Below are positions 15,101 to 21,745 of a DNA stretch of 36,727 nt, piece by piece (within the stretch, counting starts at the first letter, position 1; the number at the start of each line of letters is the position of its first letter). Below the pieces are notes generated by a model. That model saw only the letters and a list, made by a program, of their open reading frames with translations. It was not told where the DNA came from and made no database searches. The DNA comes from Bacteroidales bacterium. GTDB taxonomy: Bacteria > Bacteroidota > Bacteroidia > Bacteroidales > UBA3824. The position numbers and the translations under genes were made by a program. The DNA lies in contig JAGCVU010000149.1 of assembly GCA_017962175.1 (NCBI GenBank), forward strand, positions 1 to 36,727. Reading direction: 5' to 3'.

Positions 15101-17902
15101 AACAATGCTAACGCCGTGCTTACTGCCGACATTGTTGTCAACGAAAACGTTCTTGAAAAAGTCCACAGCGGAAACACCGAAGGTTTGAGAGAATGGTATT
15201 CGATTGGCGATAATGGCCGGTTGGGCTACAATTTTACCAACGGTACTTTCGCCGGAATATTCGATGGTAATTTTCATACTATCAGCGGACTTTATTTCAA
15301 TAGCCAAATACGTGGTAATGTACAATGTGGATTTATTAGCAATTTAAACGGTATAGTTAAGAATGTTATTATTGCTGACACATATTTTAAGTCTGCCTAC
15401 GATGGCGCAAGCGGCATTGCGTGCTATTTAACAGATATGTTATATGATTCGGAATTTAGAAATGTAATAGGTTATACCAATCCACTTATTGAGAATTGTA
15501 TTTTCAATGGTGAAATCATCGGAGGAGAGCGTGCTGCAGGTATTTGTCTTTCGTTCTCAGTTAATAAAAATGATGATTTTATTAAAAACTGCATCAATTA
15601 TGGCAAAATTACAGGAGGTTCTTACTCAGGTGGTATACTCGGTGCAAGTTGGGGTTCTGGATCTGTGGTTAACTGCTATAATGCAGGAGAACTTGTCTGT
15701 ACAGTCGAATCTGACGGGGATTATACAGCATTTGGCGGCATTTGTGGCGGAGCGTCTGTCGCCGGCATTTCTAATTGCTACAATACCGGCTCGGTTTCTT
15801 TCGGTCATGGAGTATACGGTTATCATTGGATGCAGTGTAATATCACCAATACTTATAACAATTCTGATATTTGTAAACTGCCCTTAACCACATCAGATAC
15901 ATGGGCAAACAACATCACCGGCGGTGGCAACCTTACCACAGCAGAACTCTGCAACGGCACTTTACCCGAAGGCTTCTCGTCCGACGATTGGATCCCTGGC
16001 AAAACTGAAACCAAGGACGGCAAGATAGTATACACATTTCCGCATTTGAAAGTGTTCGACGGCAAATATCCGGCGTATACTATTGAAGAGAAACTTCCTA
16101 TCGCCATCGAAATCAAAACCCCACCCACTCAAACGGAATATGCGTTGGGAGAGAATTTATATAGTAATGGATTGGTGGTAACATTCAAATTCGATGATAA
16201 TACGGGAATCGATATTGATTATTACAACGGATTTTATGAATCAACCTCTCGCGAAGCCAAACTTCAAGAAGGTCTGACGCTTTCTGACTTTGACAACACC
16301 ACCACAGGCAAAAAGACCGTAACAGTAAGATATCAAGACTTGTCGGCTCAGTTTGAGGTTAACGTTGTGGACAGAGGCGTTTGCGGCTACCAATATCTCG
16401 ATGAAGACGGCACTCTTACATTCTACTATGGAGAATACAAAAACGGTGCTGGATATATCGGTGAGAATGGTTGTTCAAGACCATTTGAAAACGAACTGAT
16501 AAAAAAAGCCGTTTTCGACCCATCGTTCATAGATTTTAAGCCAACAAACTTAACCAATTTGCTCAGTTTTTATCCTAATCTTCAAGAGATTGTAGATATG
16601 GACAAATATCTAAACACCGAGGAAGTTGTTAATATGATGTGGATGTTCGGTTACTGCCCTCTTACAGTATTGGATCTGAGTGCTTTCGACACAAGAAAAG
16701 TAAAGAATATGGGTTGTATGTTCGCAGACTGTTCTGGTCAGACCAACTTCACAACCATCTATGTCGGTGACAAATGGAGTACAGAGAATGTGGACCCCTG
16801 TATGATGTTCTTTAACTGCACCAACCTTGTCGGCGAGAAAGGCACAAAATGTAATGAGACTACTTGGGATAACAACGACTATATCTACGCCCGCGTCGAC
16901 GACCCCGAACACGGCAAACCGGGATATTTTACTTATAAAGCACCCAAACCCGAAAATCCCTACACCGAACCAGAAGTCAAAAACAATGCTTACCAAATCT
17001 CTTCAGCCGAAGATCTCCTCTACTTTATGTTTGATGTTAACAACGGCAATGTAGATGCCAACGCAATACTTACACAAGACATTGTTGTCAATGCTGATCT
17101 GTTTACACAGATATCCGACTTGCTAAAACGTACCACCAAAGCCGGTAACGCCCTCAACGAATGGATACCCATTGGCACAGCAGAAAATCCTTTCCGTGGT
17201 ACATTCGATGGCAACGGACATATCATCAGCGGCATCTATATCAAAGACGCAACCCAAAGCAATGTTGGACTTTTTGGCAATGTGGGCTCTGAAGCCGTTA
17301 TTAAAAACCTTGGTGTAACCGATTCGTACATAGCAGGTAACGAAAACGTTGGAGCCATCTGCGGTAAATCCGAAGGTACAGTTGTTAACTGCTACACAGT
17401 ATCTGAAGTAGTAGGCAACAAAAACGTGAATCCTCTTGTAGGTGCAAAAGAAAAAGCCGCAGTGGTAGAAAACTGCTATTACCTTGCTGAAACACCGATA
17501 GCCGACGACCCCTGCGCCAAAACTGCAGAGCAATTCAAATCGGGTGAAGTTGCCGCTCAACTTGCCAAAGGCGCTACCATCAACGGCGTAACCTATTCGG
17601 GCGAATCATTTGCAGGACTTACCGAATTGCCCGGCACAGAGAATATTGAAGTTATCTCCGACCCCGAGAATCCCCCCACATCAGTATCAGAGATTTCGCC
17701 CAATATCAATGTAAATGTATGGTCGTATAACCATATAATCTACATCGGAAACGCCCCCGACGCCGAATACCGTATCATCGACCTCAACGGTCGCCTAATA
17801 ACAACATCAACAACAAAATCTACCAAAGAAGAAGTCCAAATCAACAAATCAGGTGTATTGATTGTAATTATTGGCAATCAATCATTTAAGGTATCATTGT
17901 AG
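12110..17902 (+). CDS. giant GLUG/BspA-like surface protein with a type IX-like C-terminal domain
   Basis: The 1930-residue protein has a signal peptide (about 1-36, ending ISARA). Two pairs of beta-repeat modules follow: A1 (about 40-325), B1 (330-680), A2 (687-970) and B2 (974-1325). Each opens with a pattern like YYQISNADQLLWF and contains GLUG-type repeats (NVGGLFG, NVGSVCGYL). After them come an Ig-like domain (about 1327-1415), a DUF285 segment (1422-1607), a fifth QIS-type module (1617-1800), and a C-terminal domain (1857-1930) nearly identical to that of the protein at 2476-4191. Each A module ends in H-x-C-x-x-C. The 5' end contains runs of nine G, seven T and seven C. TAACTTGC at 12056 is an imperfect -7 box. 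The protein is probably exported and surface-attached; adhesion is a family-based inference. Confidence 0.85.
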   Translation: MKSQLYKFPQWGGASKVLYTFAMTLIFLLPTISARADSSEPPLVNNYYQISNADQLLWFANYVNSGNTEANAQLKNNIILNAYLLEAIEKGETEDLVTWIPIGTPEYPYKGEFKTDTFAISGLYVNNPEQDYVGLFGYYAPENTQYVYYINVKDSYFTGHDYVGGLFGYVNSEKARLSYFYFRGEVSGNSNVGGLFGKIDVFENISRGYVSAKVTGSSNVGSVCGYLDGKTESNYFTNCYYDTQYSSMGAINGTDDVDNKIMGKNTFHTGEVAYLISFVQDLSDPLSYPELKGKVIHKNISGDGYHNPEYKEHHCKYCIHYTYTLPPCVDDVYQISTADELYGFMHLVNIGNNNIDAVLTANIVVNENVLEKVHSGNTEGLRVWYSIGATYNTFFDIAEKYYGNFDGQFHTISGLYFNNDISFGTAQSGFFDDIYYSVKNVILKDTYFRSPENNIGGIANCMEDTKLKSVNNVNYLDGYTEPIIENCIFDGEIIGNEVGGICCGTVGSTRNIMKIQNCISFAKIKCGMYSAGILAASWSGGCSVINCYNAGEIVCAEQDGYYVGGISGGASLYGISNCYNTGKVTNGYGIYGTHWTPVNITNAYNNRDVCSDYMYDSNGDNITGGGNTTTATLCNGTIPEGFSSDDWIPGKTETKDGKIVYTFPHLKVFDGKYPAYSITKDEQSFTEPALVDGYYQITSADQLLWFSNYVNSGNTDAKAALCADIVLNENLLDKVSKGETQDLITWIPIGTPEYPYKGEFKTDTFAISGLYVNNPEQDYVGLFGYYAPENSNTIYYLSVKDSYFAGRDYVGGLFGYVNSDHASIDYYYFRGEVSGNNYVGGLCGRVDDLSSFYYGYVSAKVTGTSNVGSVCGYLDANEHFYTCYYDTRLCSVGAVNGNDDTKNDVVGKNTFQIGEVAYILGFRQNLSDPSSFPEFKGQFVHKNLSGNGYHNPEYENGHCQYCINYTVKALPQKVNGVYQISNAEELYGFMHLVNNGENNANAVLTADIVVNENVLEKVHSGNTEGLREWYSIGDNGRLGYNFTNGTFAGIFDGNFHTISGLYFNSQIRGNVQCGFISNLNGIVKNVIIADTYFKSAYDGASGIACYLTDMLYDSEFRNVIGYTNPLIENCIFNGEIIGGERAAGICLSFSVNKNDDFIKNCINYGKITGGSYSGGILGASWGSGSVVNCYNAGELVCTVESDGDYTAFGGICGGASVAGISNCYNTGSVSFGHGVYGYHWMQCNITNTYNNSDICKLPLTTSDTWANNITGGGNLTTAELCNGTLPEGFSSDDWIPGKTETKDGKIVYTFPHLKVFDGKYPAYTIEEKLPIAIEIKTPPTQTEYALGENLYSNGLVVTFKFDDNTGIDIDYYNGFYESTSREAKLQEGLTLSDFDNTTTGKKTVTVRYQDLSAQFEVNVVDRGVCGYQYLDEDGTLTFYYGEYKNGAGYIGENGCSRPFENELIKKAVFDPSFIDFKPTNLTNLLSFYPNLQEIVDMDKYLNTEEVVNMMWMFGYCPLTVLDLSAFDTRKVKNMGCMFADCSGQTNFTTIYVGDKWSTENVDPCMMFFNCTNLVGEKGTKCNETTWDNNDYIYARVDDPEHGKPGYFTYKAPKPENPYTEPEVKNNAYQISSAEDLLYFMFDVNNGNVDANAILTQDIVVNADLFTQISDLLKRTTKAGNALNEWIPIGTAENPFRGTFDGNGHIISGIYIKDATQSNVGLFGNVGSEAVIKNLGVTDSYIAGNENVGAICGKSEGTVVNCYTVSEVVGNKNVNPLVGAKEKAAVVENCYYLAETPIADDPCAKTAEQFKSGEVAAQLAKGATINGVTYSGESFAGLTELPGTENIEVISDPENPPTSVSEISPNINVNVWSYNHIIYIGNAPDAEYRIIDLNGRLITTSTTKSTKEEVQINKSGVLIVIIGNQSFKVSL
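12141..12149 (+). repeat. run of nine G in the signal-peptide coding region
   Basis: Nine G at codons 11-14 (W-G-G-A) of the 1930-residue protein. By reading the shifted frames, ten G gives the stop TAA two codons later, and eight G gives the stop TGA at 12177-12179. Any single-base slip therefore switches off translation from the first ATG. Confidence 0.9.
12227..14167 (+). repeat. first copy of a 1941-base tandem duplication (modules A1-B1)
   Basis: Starting at the codon for Glu40, this stretch of 647 codons is homologous to the next one (14168-16090). The copies have diverged unevenly. Bases 12401-12531 are identical to 14342-14472 over 131 bases, and a run of about 39 identical bases occurs near the end of each copy, while other parts differ strongly. 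Confidence 0.85.
14168..16090 (+). repeat. second copy of the tandem duplication (modules A2-B2)
   Basis: This is homologous in order and content to 12227-14167, offset 1941 bases (647 codons), so recombination between the copies would keep the reading frame and leave a protein of about 1283 residues. Confidence 0.85.
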
Positions 17903-17922
17903 GGACGCGGCGTGCCACGTCC
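17903..17922. repeat. GC-rich imperfect palindrome after the giant surface-protein gene
   Basis: GGACGCGGCGTGCCACGTCC is close to its own reverse complement (16 of 20 positions) and is far richer in G+C than its surroundings. It begins directly after the stop codon and precedes the terminator. It resembles short palindromic repeats scattered between genes in some bacteria, but only one copy is in this window. Confidence 0.5.
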
Positions 17923-17927
17923 TTTCT

Positions 17928-17962
17928 GAAGGGCAGCGTAACCACGCTACCCTTCTTTTTTT
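17928..17962 (+). terminator. terminator of the giant surface-protein gene
   Basis: GAAGGG and AGCGT pair with ACGCT and CCCTTC across a single mismatch, with the loop AACC, followed by seven T. It sits 26 bases after the stop codon of the 1930-residue protein. Confidence 0.85.
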
Positions 17963-17990
17963 GCATTAATTCAAAAAATATTTATTTTTG
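17960..17990 (+). promoter_or_regulatory. Bacteroidota-type promoter for the three-gene envelope operon
   Basis: TTTG at 17960-17963 and TATTTTTG at 17983-17990 are 19 bases apart, matching the consensus exactly. The TTTG uses the last T of the preceding terminator. The start of transcription would be near 17996, just before the ATG at 18009. Confidence 0.7.
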
Positions 17991-18008
17991 AGCCATAAAA
18001 AAACGAAT

Positions 18009-18707
18009 ATGAAACCTCAACTACTTCTACCGCTGATAGCACTCTGCGCTGCTTGTCACAACGCCGACGATAGTTACGAAATTGATATTCATTGTACCGA
18101 TTGTGGCGGAGCAAATGTATCTATGTGGCAATGTCAGGGCAAAAATCTCAATATTGCCGGTGCTACTGTGTTTGAACACGGTCATGCAGTGTTTAAGGGC
18201 AAGGTTGACCAACCGCAGCTGATGTACATCTTTGTGGAAGATGCCATCGACTATTTGCCCGTGTTTGTAGAAAATTCGGATATTGACATCGATTACGTAT
18301 TTGCACGCCCATCGCGAAGTGTGGTTACAGGCTCTGTTTGTCACAAAAAGTTCAGCGATTTTCTTCAATCGTATTCTGCCTACAGCGACAAAGGCACGGG
18401 AATTGATAAAATGATAGAAAACGCCGAAGAAAACTCCGACACACTTATGCTTCAACGTCTTACCGAAAATATCAGAGTTTTGGAGCGCGAAAAGGTTGAT
18501 TTTCAGCGGCAATACGTTGTTCAAAATATTAATTCGCCGGTGTCGGCATACATACTCAGCACCGACCTTATGTACAAACTTGCGTGCAGCGAATTAGATT
18601 CGGTTACAGCTCTTTTTCCCGACGAAATCAAGGGCAGCATTTACCTAAAACAAGTGGCAGAATATCGAGCCAAAATGCCTAACGACACTGCCGCTCAAAA
18701 TAATTAA
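18009..18707 (+). CDS. lipoprotein with a DUF4369-like domain
   Basis: The 232-residue protein has a lipoprotein signal peptide with lipobox LCAAC (Cys16). Residues about 24-100 (with a G-A-N-V core and YIFVEDAIDYLPVFVENSDI) resemble DUF4369, a domain usually found in front of thioredoxin-like domains in Bacteroidota. No thioredoxin domain or CxxC redox motif follows; the C-terminal half is predicted helical. Two acidic residues follow soon after the lipid-bearing Cys (CHNADD), reminiscent of surface-export signals. I start at 18009 because the earlier in-frame TTG (17988) lies within the -7 box. It is the first gene of a three-gene operon; the function is unknown. Confidence 0.75.
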   Translation: MKPQLLLPLIALCAACHNADDSYEIDIHCTDCGGANVSMWQCQGKNLNIAGATVFEHGHAVFKGKVDQPQLMYIFVEDAIDYLPVFVENSDIDIDYVFARPSRSVVTGSVCHKKFSDFLQSYSAYSDKGTGIDKMIENAEENSDTLMLQRLTENIRVLEREKVDFQRQYVVQNINSPVSAYILSTDLMYKLACSELDSVTALFPDEIKGSIYLKQVAEYRAKMPNDTAAQNN

Positions 18708-18712
18708 TTATT

Positions 18713-19828
18713 ATGAAACAGATACTTGCTATAATAATATCAATTCTTGTAATCAACACAGCCACAGCGCAATCTGTTGGCTATACCAATACGTACAAGC
18801 ATTACGAAGGCACATTCCTAAGAAAAAACGTGGTGCTTGATGTAGTTTTCTTAGACAGCGAGGTAACGGGTAAGTTTTACCAAAAAGGAACACAGGAATG
18901 TGTCACTGTTAATGGACATATTAACAATGGAAGTTTGTATCTTACTGGCGGAAAAATTGATTTTGGTGGCGACACCATTGAAAATAGATATTATTGCTCA
19001 TACAAAGGCACTAAGGGTGTACTTCTCTTAAATGAAGACTACTCTCAATGTATGAAATTCAACGAAGTAGAAGCCGAGCTTCACGATTCTATACCATTTG
19101 CATCCGACGATGAAGACAACCCCGTAGCTACTAATAATATATTTTACTCTTATCTACAACCTGCTGCATACAAAGGGGTGGAAACCAACGACAATCTCAA
19201 GGCTCTATTTGCAAAAATGTTCAATGCAGCACCACAACAGAGCGTTGAGGGCGACTTCTTTTATCCTGAGCCTTACCCCACAATGAAACTCAAAAACGAT
19301 TTGCAAACCGCAAAAAACCGTTTCCGAAAATTTGTAGACAGCGAATTGCAAAGTGGCGACAAAATTTCGTCGCAAGAACTTACTATGCAAGAAACTAATT
19401 ATCAGTATGTAACCTACAACAACAACGGACTTGTGTGCATTGTCAACAATTGCTATTCATACGCTGGCGGAGCTCACGGCATGTATGCAAATATTCCGGT
19501 GATTTTCGACCTTGAACAAAACCGCATTCTCACCAAAAAAGATATTTTTAAACCCGACACCGATGAGGCTATCATAAAACTGATTATCAAATACTTTATT
19601 GCTCATGGTGATGCCGACGACAAACCTTCCGACGAAAGCGAAGGTATATACAAAGACGACGTTTTTGTAGAAAACAACATTGGTATCGAAAATGGCTCAA
19701 TCATTTTCTTTTACCAACCTTACGAAATCAACTCTTACGTGGCAGGTTCGTATTCCGCCGTTATCAAAATATCAGATTTACTACCATACATAACAGATAA
19801 CTCACCCATTAAACGAATGTTGAAATGA
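18713..19828 (+). CDS. secreted DUF3298 (RsiV-like) domain protein
   Basis: The 371-residue protein has a signal peptide (MKQILAIIISILVINTATAQ), an N-terminal beta-rich part of unknown kind (about 25-125), and a C-terminal region (about 205-360). The motif SYAGGAHGMY near 245 and the end YEINSYVAGSY are typical of DUF4163/DUF3298 proteins. In Bacillus, the DUF3298 domain of the anti-sigma factor RsiV binds lysozyme. There is no sigma-binding segment here, so that role should not be assumed. The gene begins 5 bases after the lipoprotein gene, and its stop overlaps the next start (ATGA). Confidence 0.75.
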   Translation: MKQILAIIISILVINTATAQSVGYTNTYKHYEGTFLRKNVVLDVVFLDSEVTGKFYQKGTQECVTVNGHINNGSLYLTGGKIDFGGDTIENRYYCSYKGTKGVLLLNEDYSQCMKFNEVEAELHDSIPFASDDEDNPVATNNIFYSYLQPAAYKGVETNDNLKALFAKMFNAAPQQSVEGDFFYPEPYPTMKLKNDLQTAKNRFRKFVDSELQSGDKISSQELTMQETNYQYVTYNNNGLVCIVNNCYSYAGGAHGMYANIPVIFDLEQNRILTKKDIFKPDTDEAIIKLIIKYFIAHGDADDKPSDESEGIYKDDVFVENNIGIENGSIIFFYQPYEINSYVAGSYSAVIKISDLLPYITDNSPIKRMLK

Positions 19829-20661
19829 AAAAACTAATTACTACACTTCTGATTGTTGCCTCCGCACTCAATATTGTGAAGGCACAAACCGACCAAAACA
19901 AAACAATCTACACCGACCTTCGCGCCGAACTCATCGGTACGCCCAAAGACGACATTAATAATGTGATTGTGCTTACCGCCAAGTATTTTTTAGAAACGCC
20001 ATACGTTGGTCACACGTTGGATTCTAACGATGTGGAACAGCTTGTGGTTAATCTTAACCGTTTCGACTGTATGACTTTTGTGGAATCGGTGCTTGCTCTT
20101 AGTATCGATTATATGTCAGACGATCCTGATTATCATAATTTTGAAAATATTTTGCAAAAAATTCGTTACCGTGGCGGCAATATCAGCGGCTACACTTCAC
20201 GACTGCATTACACCTCTGATTGGATTTTCGACAATACTCAAAAGCAGACCGTTGTAGACCGCACCAAACAACTTGGAGGTTTGGCATTTCGTCCTGTGTT
20301 GACCTATATGAGCACTCATCCGCAAAGTTACACTCAGTTAAAAGACAACAAGCTGGCTGTTGACTCTATGCGCTTGATTGAAAAACAAATAAATCTCCGC
20401 AAGGCTATGAACTATATACCTAAATACAAGGTGGCAACAATCGAAAAAAACATCAATTCGGGTGACATTATAATGATTACCACCTCCACACCGGGTCTTG
20501 ATTATGCTCACGTGGGTTTTGCCATTAAAGATGGTAATGTGTTGAAGTTTATTCACGCATCGTCAGACCAAAAAAAGGTGGTGATTACTTCATCGTGGCT
20601 TCACACATATCTCAACGGGGTAAAAAACTTCACAGGTATTTCGGTATTAAAGGCTAAATAA
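19825..20661 (+). CDS. DUF1460 NlpC/P60-like amidase, periplasmic
   Basis: The 278-residue protein has a signal peptide (to about residue 20) and matches the DUF1460 family, in which structures show an NlpC/P60-type papain-like fold. The presumed catalytic Cys82 is in NRFDCMTFVES, a histidine is at about 229 in DYAHVGF, and a second lies at about 244 in FIHASS. Such enzymes are thought to cut amide bonds in peptidoglycan, as N-acetylmuramoyl-L-alanine amidases or peptidases. It overlaps the preceding gene by four bases, which suggests coupled translation with the DUF3298 protein. It converges on porQ with a two-base gap and no visible terminator. Confidence 0.85.
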   Translation: MKKLITTLLIVASALNIVKAQTDQNKTIYTDLRAELIGTPKDDINNVIVLTAKYFLETPYVGHTLDSNDVEQLVVNLNRFDCMTFVESVLALSIDYMSDDPDYHNFENILQKIRYRGGNISGYTSRLHYTSDWIFDNTQKQTVVDRTKQLGGLAFRPVLTYMSTHPQSYTQLKDNKLAVDSMRLIEKQINLRKAMNYIPKYKVATIEKNINSGDIIMITTSTPGLDYAHVGFAIKDGNVLKFIHASSDQKKVVITSSWLHTYLNGVKNFTGISVLKAK

Positions 20662-20663
20662 AA

Positions 20664-21626
20664 TTACCATTCTCTCAAAAACGCCTCTACCGAAAACATA
20701 TTGATACTTGCCGCTGAGCCGTAGCATGCTCGTGAATACGATATCGCAAAACGTCGAAGTCGTACATCGGCGCCAAACGAAAATCCTGCCGCGCGGCTTG
20801 CATTGCTCATACGCAAATCGTTGTGTCGCTGTACATTAAATCCTGCCTTTGCCGATACGGTTGATTTGGGAAACAATTCTAACCCAAGCACAAAATGGTC
20901 GGCAATATTGGTGGCATTGTCCTCGTCTAAACGGCTTTGCAATTCGGTTAATGATACCGAAAAACGCAGCGGAGCATATTCCAACATTTTGCTCGCACCT
21001 ACTTGAATACACAACGGCAAAGGTTCTCGATGCGAACCTGTATATGGAGTACATTGAAAACCAACGTTTTGTGCAGTAGCGGCAACTACCATTCCCACTT
21101 GAGAAAATGTGTAAACCATTCCAAAATCAAATGCAATGCCCCACGAATGGTATTGTTCAAGATGTGAAAATATGGTTTTGGTGGCAACGCTTGCCCGAAA
21201 GTTTTTGGTAATCTGACGAATAGCAGCACAGTATATGGCGCAGTCTTTGGCAGAGAATGTGCCTCCGAGCATACCGGCTTCGTCGGCATAGTCGAAACTG
21301 CCGTAGTTCATAAATTGCACTCCGCCTGCCACGCTCCAAAGAGTGTCGATTTTGGCGCAGTAAGCTGCAGTGCCAAAGTTGATGTCGGCTATATAGTCGG
21401 CGTAGTTGAGCGCTGCGTAGCGGTCGTTAAGGGTGTCGATCATAGCGGCGTTTGAAAAAATATTGTTTGCCCCGAGGTTTCCGCTGGCAATGGTGGCTCC
21501 GCCCATAGCGGCAGAATTGCTACATACAGGCAGCTTGAGAAACGTATAAACGCTCTCACCGCCGGTTTGGGCAAAGATTTTTGCCGTGCCGAGTATAAAA
21601 AACGATAATATCCAAAAAACTTTCAT
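20664..21626 (-). CDS. porQ: type IX secretion system protein PorQ
   Basis: The 320-residue protein has a signal peptide (MKVFWILSFFILGTAKIFAQ). The PorQ pattern follows: TGGESVYTFLKLP, then SNSAAMGGATIASG and NNIFSNAAM, with barrel-like strands to a C-terminal aromatic residue. PorQ is an outer-membrane protein of the PorV/FadL-like group needed for type IX secretion and for attaching cargo to the cell surface. I start at the ATG at 21626, since the signal peptide begins there; an upstream ATG (21671) would place 15 extra residues before it. TATTTTTG (minus strand, 21676-21669) may be its -7 box. The two surface proteins in this window are plausible clients. Confidence 0.85.
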   Translation of the reverse strand: MKVFWILSFFILGTAKIFAQTGGESVYTFLKLPVCSNSAAMGGATIASGNLGANNIFSNAAMIDTLNDRYAALNYADYIADINFGTAAYCAKIDTLWSVAGGVQFMNYGSFDYADEAGMLGGTFSAKDCAIYCAAIRQITKNFRASVATKTIFSHLEQYHSWGIAFDFGMVYTFSQVGMVVAATAQNVGFQCTPYTGSHREPLPLCIQVGASKMLEYAPLRFSVSLTELQSRLDEDNATNIADHFVLGLELFPKSTVSAKAGFNVQRHNDLRMSNASRAAGFSFGADVRLRRFAISYSRACYGSAASINMFSVEAFLREW

Positions 21627-21745
21627 AGTGCAAAGTTCGTATTTTTGGGTGTAAAAAATACTATTATTCAAAAATATTATTTAATTTCGTGTTTCATACT
21701 TAAAAAAAATTTTTTGGCAACAACATATCAGAAACTAATACAATT

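Noticed and set aside
12227..16090. Tandem copies as a composite mobile element or CRISPR-like array
   Set aside because: The repeats are in frame within one coding region, have no terminal inverted repeats, and the unit is nearly 2 kb.
20640..20700. Terminator between the convergent DUF1460 and porQ genes
   Set aside because: I looked on both strands around the two-base gap and found no stable hairpin with a T run.
21627..21671. ATG at 21671 as the porQ start
   Set aside because: It would place 15 polar residues ahead of a clear signal peptide that starts at 21626.
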